From Streptomyces sp. SAJ15 (GTDB lineage Bacteria; Actinomycetota; Actinomycetes; Streptomycetales; Streptomycetaceae), in NCBI RefSeq assembly GCF_007595705.1, contig NZ_NISY01000024.1, forward strand, positions 1-51,881: a stretch of 51,881 bases of DNA, read 5' to 3'. The notes under the pieces were generated by a model, which had not been told where the DNA came from, did no database searches, and saw nothing but the letters and a program-made list of their open reading frames with translations. Shown here one piece after another: positions 15,890 through 24,612 of this stretch. The first letter of the stretch is position 1. Each line of letters starts with the position of its first letter. Position numbers and translations under genes: made by a program.

Positions 15890-18577
15890 TTACCCGGTGG
15901 TGTCGAGGCGGGCTCGCCGGGCTTGGACGAGCTGGTGCCAGCGGGCGCGGACCGCGTCCTGCCCGTCGAGCCAGGCCGCAGGCGAGGGGTCGGGTGGGAC
16001 GAGGCCGGCCATGTAGTGGGCGATGTCGACGTAGTACGCGTAGTCGCCAACCTGTGTGAGGTTGCGCAGGTGGGTGATGGAGTCGGTGACCGCGGTCTCG
16101 TCGGCGCGCACGGCGTGGTGGAAGCACAGGGCCAGTTCCAGCATGCCCTCGGCGGCGACGAGTCCGGCGACGTCGATCTCGGCCCGCAGGACGTGGGCGC
16201 GGTCTTCGATGTTGCGGTCGGTGCCGGCGTCCCGGACGAGGGCGGCGATCTTCGTGGTGAGGGTGGTGGCGCGCAGGTCGAGCCCGGTCAGGAGTTGCTC
16301 GGTGAGGTCGAGTTCGTCGTCGGCGAGGTCAGGGTCGGCGAAGGCGAGAGCGAGGGCGCGCTGGGCCTGGCTGGTGGCGCGTTCGCCGGCGATGCCGTGC
16401 TGCTCGGCCTCGGTGCGGGCGGCTTCGTATGCGGTGGCGGCGCGGTGCATGTCGCCGTGGGGCCACCAGATGTCGCCGTCGACGCGGTGGTGGCGGCCGG
16501 CCCAGCCGAGGGTGCGCGCGGCTTCGTGGGCGGTGGGGAAGTCGCCGTCGATGCGGGCGAGGTGAGCAAGTCCGCGGCGGGCGGCGGGCGCGAGGCGACC
16601 GCCGCCTCCCGCGACGAGTCGCATGCCGTGTCGCGAGTCGGTGCTGCGGCCGAGGTCGCGATGGGCCTTGGCGAGGTAGTAGATGGCCATCTCGTGCAGG
16701 TCGGCCGGGAGCAGCCTGGTGTTGACGACGGCGGCGAGCCGGCCGGCGGTCCGGTCGCGGTTTTCGTGCTGGCGGCGGGCGAGCGCGCTGAGGAGCTCCA
16801 CCAGGGCACCTGCCGGTGTCTCCAGGCCGCCGATGACGCCGGGTCGTGCGGGTGGGGCGACCGGCTCCCATACGGAGTCGCTGACATAGGCCCAGGCGGC
16901 GTCGGCGAGCCAGCCGAGGTCGAGCCGGAAGTCGCGGGCCAAGGTCAGACCCTGGCGCAGGCAGCCGACCAGCAGCAGCCGGTTCCGCCCGGTGCTGGCG
17001 GTCCACTGCTCGCCGAGCGCGGTCAAGGCCCGCTCGGCGGCCTGGCGCCAGTCGCCGGGGCTCCAGCGGTCATCGGTCTGGTCGGCGGCATCCCGGACGG
17101 TGGAGCGGATCAGAGCGTGGAGATGGTAGGGCCACAGCCCAAACGGGTTCACCCGGACAAAGGGCCGCTCGATCAGCCGCATCGCCGGCGCCTCCTGCCG
17201 CAGGCCGGCTGCCCGGGTGGCCAGCGGCAGGTTGAAGGCGTCGAGCAGGCTGACCGCGCGCAGGACGTGCCGCTCGTCGGGGGTGAGGTCGGAGAGCGTG
17301 CGGGCGATCAGCGCGGGGAAGTCGTGGTCGAAGTCGGCCGGGGCCGGCTCGCGACCGGTGCGGCGGATCTCGAGGAACCGCGTCACCGAGAGGTCCAGGT
17401 AGAGGGGGAGGCCGTGGGAGCGGTCGGTGATGACCTGGCGGATCCCGCTGGCGATGAGCGGCTGGCCGCCGCGGGCGAGGCGGCGGGCGAGGTAGTCGTC
17501 GCAGTCCTCGGGGGAGAAGTCCCCGACCAGCACCTGCCGCCCAGCGCTCCGATGCGCGCCTGCCGTGGTCGCGGTACGGGTGGGTGGGACGACGGCTGAG
17601 GCAGCCAGGCCGGGCCAGTACGTGGGCCCGGCGTGGTCGAGCTCGTCATGGAGCTTGGGCTCGGCCCACTGCAGGCGGGACCGGCCGGTGACGACGAAGA
17701 ACGCGTTCGGCATGAGCCACACCACGCGCTGGACCAGGCGCTCCAGGTCGCGGTTGTAGCGATCTCCGACATCCTCGAATGTGTCCAGCAGGATCACCGG
17801 CGTGACGCGCTTGTCCGCCGGGAGCTGGGCGAGCTCCCACGCGAGCAGATGCGGGTAGAACGACAGCGCGTCGACGTCCGGCTCGACTTCCAGCAGGTCC
17901 GCGAGCCGGGCACAGCGGGCCAGCGCCCGCACGGTCTGGCGCCGCTCGCGCAGGGCTCGGACGAGTGAGCCGGTGACCTGGCCGATCGCCGTGCCGACGG
18001 TGCCGGGCAGCAACAGGGCCTGGGCGACGTCGGCCATGGCGGACTGCATCTGCTGCGGCATCGCCTGTCCGAACCGGCCAGCCAAGCCGCCGCGGCGCAG
18101 GTACTCCTCCAGCGGCTCGCCCGGGTGCTGGTGATCCCAGTAGCGGCGCAGCGCCACGTCGAAGGCGGGCAGCGGGCGGCCGAGTTCGGCGAGCGCGGCC
18201 CGGATCGTCAGCACCAGCTGCTCGAAGTCGGTTCCGGCCGAACGGGCCAGGTCGATGCGGACGGGTATCAGCCGCTCCCGGGACCAGGCGGGCTCGCCCC
18301 ACTGTGGCGGCCGCCGCTCTGCGGCAGCGAGCGCTGCCTCCAGTTTCCGTGACAGGGCCGTCTTGCCGATCCCGCCGACACCGTGGAAGACCAGCACGTT
18401 GTTGCGCGGGCTCTCCAAGTCCTCGACGTCGAAGGCGGGCTCGGCGGTGTGCCGCAGGTGCGCGACGAGGGCTGCGATGACGAACTCCCACTGCGCCTCG
18501 CGGTTGGTGAACGCCTCCACCGCCGTCAAGCTGCGGTCGTTGGTGCTGAACAGCGCCCGCAGATCCCGTTCCATCAC
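15890..18577 (-). CDS. STAND-type ATPase with C-terminal helical repeats
   Basis: An 895-residue cytoplasmic protein. Residues 66-73 are a Walker A loop (GVGGIGKT), residues 261-269 a Walker B strand (VILLDTFED), and FFVVTGRSRL about residue 293 a sensor-like strand, the order seen in NB-ARC/STAND switch ATPases. From about residue 480 on, the protein is all helical (WRQAAERALTALGEQW, AAGRLAAVVNTRLLPADLHE), probably TPR-like sensing repeats. STAND proteins act as switches in signalling, transcription control or antiphage defence. There is no fused nuclease or TIR effector at the N-terminus. The start is GTG 18577 or ATG 18574 behind AGGGGG. It is monocistronic with its own terminator; the target is unknown. 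Confidence 0.85.
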   Translation of the reverse strand: MMERDLRALFSTNDRSLTAVEAFTNREAQWEFVIAALVAHLRHTAEPAFDVEDLESPRNNVLVFHGVGGIGKTALSRKLEAALAAAERRPPQWGEPAWSRERLIPVRIDLARSAGTDFEQLVLTIRAALAELGRPLPAFDVALRRYWDHQHPGEPLEEYLRRGGLAGRFGQAMPQQMQSAMADVAQALLLPGTVGTAIGQVTGSLVRALRERRQTVRALARCARLADLLEVEPDVDALSFYPHLLAWELAQLPADKRVTPVILLDTFEDVGDRYNRDLERLVQRVVWLMPNAFFVVTGRSRLQWAEPKLHDELDHAGPTYWPGLAASAVVPPTRTATTAGAHRSAGRQVLVGDFSPEDCDDYLARRLARGGQPLIASGIRQVITDRSHGLPLYLDLSVTRFLEIRRTGREPAPADFDHDFPALIARTLSDLTPDERHVLRAVSLLDAFNLPLATRAAGLRQEAPAMRLIERPFVRVNPFGLWPYHLHALIRSTVRDAADQTDDRWSPGDWRQAAERALTALGEQWTASTGRNRLLLVGCLRQGLTLARDFRLDLGWLADAAWAYVSDSVWEPVAPPARPGVIGGLETPAGALVELLSALARRQHENRDRTAGRLAAVVNTRLLPADLHEMAIYYLAKAHRDLGRSTDSRHGMRLVAGGGGRLAPAARRGLAHLARIDGDFPTAHEAARTLGWAGRHHRVDGDIWWPHGDMHRAATAYEAARTEAEQHGIAGERATSQAQRALALAFADPDLADDELDLTEQLLTGLDLRATTLTTKIAALVRDAGTDRNIEDRAHVLRAEIDVAGLVAAEGMLELALCFHHAVRADETAVTDSITHLRNLTQVGDYAYYVDIAHYMAGLVPPDPSPAAWLDGQDAVRARWHQLVQARRARLDTTG

Positions 18578-18763
18578 GCCCCCTGGTAGATGCTCAACAG
18601 TCTCTAACTATGCCCGCCGCGTGTTGGCCTTCGGGGACAGTCCTGATCGGCGGCGCGGCCAGCAGCGGGCACTCCAGTCGGGCTCGTGGTGGTGCCGCAG
18701 CCCCGCACCGATAGGAGAATGGCAAGTTCCCTTTTCAAGATCAAAAAGGAAGGTGGCTACCAT

Positions 18764-19042
18764 ATGCCTGACGCTCAGGAGCCCGACTTCTCTCAGCTGG
18801 GAGACGGAGCCGAGACTGATACGGCACTGGACGCCGTGCGGGCGGTGGCGAACTGGTACACCCAGCAGATCGCCGCCGAGCGCCGCACCCCGCTCCCCGA
18901 CGAGGAGCGGATGGAGGAACTCAAAGCCGCCCGGCAGGCCGCGCTCGATGACCAAGCGCGCCTGTACGCGGCAAGCCCGGAAGACAAGACCCGGATCGCG
19001 CGGGCCTACGCGGCCCGGCTCAAGGAGCTGATGGAGCCGTAG
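18764..19042 (+). CDS. Small acidic helical protein, candidate antitoxin of the zeta protein
   Basis: A 92-residue protein (PDFSQLGDGAETDTALDAVR, then ANWYTQQIAAERRTPLPDEE, then ARIAR-type helix IARAYAARLKELME). AAGGAAGGTGG stands before the ATG at 18764. Small acidic helical proteins of this look often accompany zeta-type toxins in Streptomyces; here it faces the zeta gene and their 3' ends overlap by 37 bases. It could be an epsilon-like antitoxin, but the convergent order is unusual and no homology to epsilon is visible. Confidence 0.65.
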   Translation: MPDAQEPDFSQLGDGAETDTALDAVRAVANWYTQQIAAERRTPLPDEERMEELKAARQAALDDQARLYAASPEDKTRIARAYAARLKELMEP

Positions 19043-20838
19043 GGCCGACGGGGGAGCGGCAGCGGCCACGCCGTCGGGTGAGGCTGGTCGATCCGGGGCG
19101 GCTGCACTCGAGGGGGCATCAGCGGGCGTGCGAGCGCGGCGATGTCATCCAGCTCTCGACGATGTCGGGGCAATGCCCGGTGGAGCGCAGCGTGGAGCTT
19201 GAGGAACGCTGTGGCCTCCTGCTCGGTGTAAGGCCGCTGCCGCTCCGCCGCCAGCGCCCACGCCGCCCGCTGCCCGCCGCTTTGTTCCTGCCGGAGCAGG
19301 GCCTGGCCGTCGCGGCGGATCACGGTCACGGCCGTGAACGCCGGATGGGAAGCGGCCAGAGCGAGGCTGTCGGCCACACCACGGAAGCACTGGTCGTGCC
19401 CGGCCCGGGAGGTGAACCGGCCGCTCAGCCCGAGCTGCTGGGCCCGGGCGTACCGCAGCGCGGTCGCCAGCCGGCTGTCCGCCTCGCGCACAGCGAGGAC
19501 GACGAGGTCGACTGTGTAGCCGTCGGCGGCGAATGGAAGCGCGCTCGCCAGCAGCTCCGGCGCGCTGCCTGGGGCAGCCTCGATGAGCACGTCGCCGCGT
19601 CGGGCTCGTACATAGGTCTCGGCTTCGGTGAACCAGGCGCGGTAGTCGGCGCGGATCGCCGCTCCGGCGTTTCGCGGGTCATCCCTCAGCAGTTGGGAGT
19701 AGTCGGGGTGCGAGGCCTTGAAGTCGTCGCCTACCAGCCGTGTTGTTCCCGACCGCATCGCCCGCCGGACCATGGTGGCGGCGTCCGTCTTGCCCGCGCC
19801 GGGCTGCCCGATCACGTACACCGCCCGCGGGTCGTCCCGGGGGACGATGCCGTGCAGGTACGACGGCGCGATCAGCTCCTCGAAGATCCACCGGTGTTCC
19901 TCGGCCGACAGCCGGTGGTAGTCCACGCCCGGCGCTCGCCGCCTGGGCTGAGCGATACGGCGGACCGGCTCGGCGAGAGCGGCGGCGCGCTCGGCGTCCC
20001 GCTGGACGGCCAAGCGCCGGTCCTCATCAGCCAGGTCGCGGTGTAGCCGCTGGTCGGTCCGCGCGAGCTGCCGGCGGAAGACGGCCGTCTCCCGGGCGGT
20101 CCACGGCCGCGACCGCTCGTAGGCCACCGCCTTGTTCGCAGCCGGCCGGCGGCGCCAGGCACCGCCGGCGAGCTCGTTGTCGTACAGTACGGTCCCACCC
20201 CGCCGGAGCACGGTAACCCTGTCGGCCAGCCGCTCTTCCTCCACGACGGTGAGCGTGGCGAGCATGTTGTGCGCGCAGGTGTCGTGGTTCTCCCACGACA
20301 CGTACCGCCCACCCGCCTCGGCGGCGGCTTCGGTGAGGAAGCGGTCCAGGATTCCCAGCTGGCTCAGCGCCTCCGGCGTCGCGAGGGCGACCACCTCGAC
20401 CTGGTAGCCGGCCCGGCGATATGCGGCCGCGGAAGCGCGCAGCTCGTCGGGGTCGGCGAGCGCGGACTCGACCACGGCGTCGAGCTGGCGAGCGCGCACG
20501 TACTGCTCAACGCTGGCCTGCCACCGCGTCGTGTCCGGCCGTACGCCCACGCCGGCAGTGCGCACGTCGGTCGCCAGCAGCATCGCGTACTGGGGGTGGG
20601 GAGCCTTGTAGAGGTCCCTGCCGATCCGGACGGAGCCGCCACGGTGGTCCAGCGCTGTCTGGACCAGATCGGCGATGTGGGTCTTTCCCGCCCCTGGCTG
20701 GCCACCCACGATCACGACGACCGGCCGGGCTTGGGGCACAGCGCGCTTGGTGGCGGCCGGAAGGATCACCCGATGCAGTACCTCGTCGCTCTCGCACTCG
20801 GACAGCACGACCGAGGCGACCGTCTGTTCTGTCATCAA
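19006..20838 (-). CDS. Double zeta-toxin protein (tandem fused kinase domains)
   Basis: A 610-residue protein with two zeta-toxin kinase domains in tandem. Domain 1 has Walker A GQPGAGKT (residues 46-53) and the following VRIGRDLYKAPHPQY with the expected acidic residue (Asp75). Domain 2 has Walker A GQPGAGKT (residues 344-351) and RLVGDDFKASHPDYSQLL. Zeta kinases phosphorylate UDP-N-acetylglucosamine and poison cell-wall synthesis, normally held in check by epsilon. Both domains appear to keep their key residues. The start is the ATG at 20835 (or TTG 20838). It is divergent from tap, sharing a 103-base promoter region. Plasmid or telomere maintenance is a likely role, by inference. Confidence 0.88.
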   Translation of the reverse strand: MMTEQTVASVVLSECESDEVLHRVILPAATKRAVPQARPVVVIVGGQPGAGKTHIADLVQTALDHRGGSVRIGRDLYKAPHPQYAMLLATDVRTAGVGVRPDTTRWQASVEQYVRARQLDAVVESALADPDELRASAAAYRRAGYQVEVVALATPEALSQLGILDRFLTEAAAEAGGRYVSWENHDTCAHNMLATLTVVEEERLADRVTVLRRGGTVLYDNELAGGAWRRRPAANKAVAYERSRPWTARETAVFRRQLARTDQRLHRDLADEDRRLAVQRDAERAAALAEPVRRIAQPRRRAPGVDYHRLSAEEHRWIFEELIAPSYLHGIVPRDDPRAVYVIGQPGAGKTDAATMVRRAMRSGTTRLVGDDFKASHPDYSQLLRDDPRNAGAAIRADYRAWFTEAETYVRARRGDVLIEAAPGSAPELLASALPFAADGYTVDLVVLAVREADSRLATALRYARAQQLGLSGRFTSRAGHDQCFRGVADSLALAASHPAFTAVTVIRRDGQALLRQEQSGGQRAAWALAAERQRPYTEQEATAFLKLHAALHRALPRHRRELDDIAALARPLMPPRVQPPRIDQPHPTAWPLPLPRRPYGSISSLSRAA

Positions 20839-20904
20839 GCCCCCGTTTCTTGATCACGACCGAGGTTAGCATAAAACCAGCCATAAAAATGTGGCAAGTC
20901 TAGG

Positions 20905-20916
20905 CGCAAGCTTGCG
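20905..20916. promoter_or_regulatory. Palindrome in the tap/zeta divergent promoter region
   Basis: CGCAAGCTTGCG, a perfect 12-bp palindrome 26 bases before the tap ATG and in the divergent region next to two ATAAAA stretches. It is a candidate operator, possibly for the HTH of Tap itself. Confidence 0.4.
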
Positions 20917-20941
20917 GTATGGTCTGGAGTGGAGGTGGAGC

Positions 20942-23170
20942 ATGCCGACCGAGGATGAGCTGTTCGCGGCCGTGGACGCGCTGCTGGAGGGCGAGCCGGA
21001 GCTGCCGCCCCCGTTGGAGCGTGCGCGGCTGCGAGAGGCGGCCGGTGTCACGCAGAGCCGGCTCGCGCAAGTACTGCAGACGTCGACGCAAACGGTCAGG
21101 AACTGGGAAGCCGGACGCGCGGAGCCGCGGCCGCCGCGCCGTCAGGCGTACCAGCGGCTGCTGGACGGCTGGGCAGCCAAGTACCCGAACCCCGCTGACG
21201 CCGACCCCGAAGCGGCGCAAGTTCCGAAGACCTTCACCAGCCGGGCCTCGCAAGGGCAGCCGCAAAGGCAGGTGTCTCAGGCTGCGGCCATGGCGCCTGC
21301 AGAGAACACTCAGCCCCGCCCCGCCGCCGTTTCCGCCCCGACCGCCACATCACCCACCCCCAGGCCGTCGTCGACCTCGCGCCGACCGGGCGTGCAGAGG
21401 GCCGCCCCGGCCTGCACCCCGGCGCCCGTCGGCGCCTACCCACACGGTCCGCTGCTCGTCATCGACGCCGACACCGACCGGACCGTCACCGGCTACGGCA
21501 TCGGCGGCCTGCTGCTGGACGTGCCCGCCAAGTCCCTGCCCGCACTGGTGGAGTGGACGCTCGCCGAGGCACGGCTCGGCACGGAGAAGCTGCACGGCTC
21601 CGGGAAGGACGCCGACCCGCTGCTGGTGCTCACCCCGGCGGCGTGCGAGCGGTACGGGCTGCCCGTGGAGCTGTCCGAGGAGGAGCGGCTCGCCGGGCGG
21701 ATCCCGGAGAACCACAAGGTCGTCAAGCAACTCGACCGGGCCGACTGGCAACTCACCAAGCGCGGACTCGGGCCGTGGGCGCGCATCTACCGCCCCGCCC
21801 AGGGCCGCCGGCGGCAGTGCGTGCAGCTGTGCATCCCGTCGTGGCACGCCCTGGACGACCGCGCCTGGGGGCACGCCGCGCAGTTGGAGCCGGCGGAGCT
21901 CGCCCGAGTGCTCAACGTGTACGCGAGCCGGGTGATGACGCCGGTCGGCTCTACCGCCGTGACAGGCTTGGAGCTGATGACCGCACTCAACCCGCCGACC
22001 CGCGCGAGCGAGCCGGACGAGAACGGCAAGCGGCACCCGGAGCACCGGCCCGGCTCGCTCGGCGTGAAGCCGATGGATCCGGCGCCGTGCGAGGCGACCG
22101 ACGGACACCCGGTCCTCGCAGATCTGCCCCGCTTCCACGTGCGCGGCCCGGAGGAGAAGCTGTTCGAGGAGGCGTACGACTGGGCGCGCGAGCTCACCGA
22201 CGAGGAGTGCATGCGGCGCTACCTGGTCGGCATCGACGTCAACCTCGCCTTCGGCGCGGCCGCGAACGGCGCGGTCGTCGGTCTCGCGTCGCCGCCGGTG
22301 CACATCACGAACCCGGTCTTCGACCCGGCGCTGCCCGGCGCTTGGCTGGTCGACCTCTCCCACGTCGACCTCTCCCGCGTCCTGGTCGGCAAGCAGTGGC
22401 GCCGGCTCCAGGGCGACCTGCTGCCCAGCCCGTTCACGCCGACCGGCGAGCGCCCGACGGGACCTGCCTGGTACGCGACGCCGACCGTGGCGTACGCGGT
22501 GGAGCTCGGCTACGACGTCGCCCCGCTCGAAGCCTGGGTGCGCCGGGAGAAGGGCAAGTTCCTCGACGGCTGGTACAAGCGGCTGCGTGACGCGTACGTC
22601 CACACCATGGGCGACCTCGGCGTTGACGAGAAGCTGCCTCCGGCGGAGTTCCTGGCGGCGATGGACGGCTACAAGCAGCGTGACCCCGAGCTGGCGATCG
22701 TCCTGAACGCAATCAAGATGACCACCAAGGGCGGCATCGGCAAGCTGCGGGAGAAGGCCCGCGGTGGCGGCTGGCGTCCGGGGCAGGCGTGGCCGGCCCT
22801 CGCCCGGCCGACCTGGCGCCCCGACATCCGGGCGGTCGTCATCTCCCGCGCCCGGATCAACATGCACCGCAAGATGGTCGCCCTCGCCGCGGCGACCGGG
22901 CAGTATCCGGTCGCGATCCTCTCCGACTGCGCGGTCTACGCCGCCGACGGCCCCTCCCCGTTGGACGTCTTGCCGTACGACGGCGACGGCAAGACCGTGC
23001 CCGGATCGTTCCGGCTCGGGGTGTCGCCCGGGATGGTCAAGCACGAGGGCACCCAGACCGTGCTGTGGGGCGCGGAGGTGCACGAGCAGCTGAACAGCGA
23101 CGGCAAGGTCGCCAACCTCGCCCGCTACATCAAGGACGGCCAGGTCACCGCCAGGGACAACGGAGAATAG
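20942..23170 (+). CDS. tap: Telomere-associated protein Tap
   Basis: A 742-residue protein, the length of known Streptomyces Tap. An N-terminal HTH (residues about 30-60: LREAAGVTQSRLAQVLQTST and NWEAGRAEPRPPRR) is followed by a Pro/Ala-rich linker and a long core (SEEERLAGRIPENHKVVKQL, LTDEECMRRYLVGIDVNLAF, PDIRAVVISRARINMHRKMV) ending IKDGQVTARDNGE. Tap binds the 3' overhang of the linear replicon end and recruits the terminal protein for end patching. The ATG at 20942 follows GGAGGTGGAG. It is directly followed by tpg after 12 bases. The last exposed motif of the DNA polymerase-like core, ILSDCAVYAADG, is present. Confidence 0.93.
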   Translation: MPTEDELFAAVDALLEGEPELPPPLERARLREAAGVTQSRLAQVLQTSTQTVRNWEAGRAEPRPPRRQAYQRLLDGWAAKYPNPADADPEAAQVPKTFTSRASQGQPQRQVSQAAAMAPAENTQPRPAAVSAPTATSPTPRPSSTSRRPGVQRAAPACTPAPVGAYPHGPLLVIDADTDRTVTGYGIGGLLLDVPAKSLPALVEWTLAEARLGTEKLHGSGKDADPLLVLTPAACERYGLPVELSEEERLAGRIPENHKVVKQLDRADWQLTKRGLGPWARIYRPAQGRRRQCVQLCIPSWHALDDRAWGHAAQLEPAELARVLNVYASRVMTPVGSTAVTGLELMTALNPPTRASEPDENGKRHPEHRPGSLGVKPMDPAPCEATDGHPVLADLPRFHVRGPEEKLFEEAYDWARELTDEECMRRYLVGIDVNLAFGAAANGAVVGLASPPVHITNPVFDPALPGAWLVDLSHVDLSRVLVGKQWRRLQGDLLPSPFTPTGERPTGPAWYATPTVAYAVELGYDVAPLEAWVRREKGKFLDGWYKRLRDAYVHTMGDLGVDEKLPPAEFLAAMDGYKQRDPELAIVLNAIKMTTKGGIGKLREKARGGGWRPGQAWPALARPTWRPDIRAVVISRARINMHRKMVALAAATGQYPVAILSDCAVYAADGPSPLDVLPYDGDGKTVPGSFRLGVSPGMVKHEGTQTVLWGAEVHEQLNSDGKVANLARYIKDGQVTARDNGE

Positions 23171-23182
23171 GAGAGGGAGCCG

Positions 23183-23740
23183 ATGGTCACGGTCGGGGAA
23201 GGGCTCGACAAGGCGGTCCAGGGCGCGTTCACGCGCCCCATCCCGAAGTCGGCCGGCGCCCAGATGCGCTACCTGGTCAAGCAGCACAAGGGCAGCACCA
23301 AAAGGGTTGCCGAGCTGCTCGGCATCACCCAGCGCACCGTCGAACGGTACGTGAAGGACCAGATTAAAAAGCCCCGCCCCGAGCTCGCCGCCCGCATAGA
23401 GCGGGAGGTCAAGAAGCGGTGGCAGCCGCAGGTCCGGGCCAGGGCCAAGCAGGCCGCGGCCACGACCGGCGGCATCATGATCGACACCCGCGCCCGCTTC
23501 GGCTTCACCGCCGCCCCCGGCACCACCGACGACGCCCGACTACGCCACCTCACCCTGGCCCTGCCCCCGCGCCACGCCGCCCGCCTCTTCGACGCCCAAG
23601 AGGCCGGGGCCACCGAGCAACGGCTGCAGCAGGTCGCCGCGGAGGCCTTGGGCGAGGTCTACTTCCGCGACAACGGCCGCCGCGCCCACGGCCTGGAGGT
23701 GGAACTCACCGACCTCGAGCACATCGAGTTCGAGCTGTAG
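23183..23740 (+). CDS. tpg: Telomere terminal protein Tpg
   Basis: A 185-residue protein, matching Tpg in length and sequence: FTRPIPKSAGAQMRYLVKQH, then KGSTKRVAELLGITQRTVER with an HTH, then YVKDQIKKPRPELAARIERE, and the C-terminal RARFGFTAAPGTTDDARLRH and EALGEVYFRDNGRRAHGLEV. Tpg is covalently attached to the 5' ends of linear Streptomyces DNA and primes synthesis of the last fragment. GGAGAGGGAG precedes the ATG. It is the second gene of the tap-tpg operon. The presence of this pair shows the source replicon is linear or derived from one. Confidence 0.95.
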   Translation: MVTVGEGLDKAVQGAFTRPIPKSAGAQMRYLVKQHKGSTKRVAELLGITQRTVERYVKDQIKKPRPELAARIEREVKKRWQPQVRARAKQAAATTGGIMIDTRARFGFTAAPGTTDDARLRHLTLALPPRHAARLFDAQEAGATEQRLQQVAAEALGEVYFRDNGRRAHGLEVELTDLEHIEFEL

Positions 23741-23880
23741 GAGCCGCCCGTACGGGGCGAGCCCCGGACTGGTGTGACTGTGCGCTTCAGCTGGCGAGTG
23801 GGCGGTCGAGTTGGCGGACTGAGCACTCGCTAGCTGGCACACCTGGAAGGCTGAGTGTTCGATGCGGCTAGGCTGCACGG

Positions 23881-24255
23881 ATGATCGTCCGCTGCCACCA
23901 AATCATCAGCCCCGCGACCGGCAAGGTTGTGCCGGAGCACCCGGGCATCCGGGTGGGGGCGGACTACCCGGTACTGGAGATCATGACCTCGGCGGACCGT
24001 GTGCTGCTGCGCATCCCCGAGCGGCTCGACACCAGTACCGACCGGGACAGCCCCGGGTTGTGGGACGCGGCGATGTTCACCGTCGTCAGCGAGCGGATGC
24101 CGAGCTGCTGGGTGGCCGCCTTGGAAGGCGGATCCCTGACGCTGGCGCCCCCAGAGTGGCAGCGTCCCGGGTTCTGGGAGGACTACTTCGATGCTAAACC
24201 GGCCGCGGTCGCCGAGTACGACCGGAGACGAGTGGAGATCATCACTCAGGCGTGA
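23881..24255 (+). CDS. Hypothetical protein downstream of tap-tpg
   Basis: A 124-residue soluble protein (IVRCHQIISPATGKVVPEHP at the N-terminus, then GADYPVLEIMTSADRVLLRI, and ending KPAAVAEYDRRRVEIITQA). It is not recognised. There is no ribosome binding site, but TAGGCT stands 8 bases before the ATG, suggesting a leaderless transcript. It follows tpg after 140 bases in the same direction but probably has its own promoter. Confidence 0.65.
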   Translation: MIVRCHQIISPATGKVVPEHPGIRVGADYPVLEIMTSADRVLLRIPERLDTSTDRDSPGLWDAAMFTVVSERMPSCWVAALEGGSLTLAPPEWQRPGFWEDYFDAKPAAVAEYDRRRVEIITQA

Positions 24256-24328
24256 CGAAGGTACCGAGTGCCCTCGGGCGGTCAGCGCTCAGCTCGCCAA
24301 CTGAATCGCTCAGTCACAACTGGTGGTT

Positions 24329-24582
24329 GAGCCGAAGCACGATAGTTGTCACCAAGGCATGCGTCTTGTCATCGGGGCAGGCCGACGAGGCGCCTTTGGT
24401 TGACCATCGGGCCGTTGTGCAGCTCAGGCGACCGGCGGACCGCCGTAGCCGGTGACACCCACCATGCTTCGCGCGCTGCTTGTGGCAGCCAGCGTGCCGA
24501 TCCGGTGACAACCAACGTGCTTCGCCCGAACGAAGCCGCAGGTCAGCAGGCACCTCAGGTGAAAACTATCGTGCTTCGGCTC
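24329..24582. repeat. Cluster of four 25-base repeats
   Basis: Four copies of a repeat close to GGTGACAACTATCGTGCTTC, each followed by GGC/GCG-type ends, lie at 24329-24353 (reverse), 24451-24475, 24504-24528 and 24558-24582 (forward). Forward copies start 53 and 54 bases apart. A weaker fifth copy (GTGGCAGCCAGCGTG) is near 24482. The spacers are unlike each other. The cluster abuts the truncated end of an IS630 transposase. Possible meanings: protein-binding iterons, a recombination site, or a relic of an element end. Confidence 0.6.
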
Positions 24583-24612
24583 GGTGGTCCGTCGGCTCGC
24601 CTCATGGCCGAC

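Noticed and set aside
15824..17599. A long forward open frame of about 590 codons
   Set aside because: It is antisense to the STAND ATPase, is Gly/Val/Glu biased as GC-rich shadow frames are, and has no motif.
21350..23287. A long reverse open frame of about 645 codons
   Set aside because: It is antisense to tap and consists of low-complexity Arg/Gly/Val sequence; tap is certain on the other strand.
24329..24582. A CRISPR array
   Set aside because: There are only four repeats, one inverted, with variable sequence, and no cas gene is nearby.
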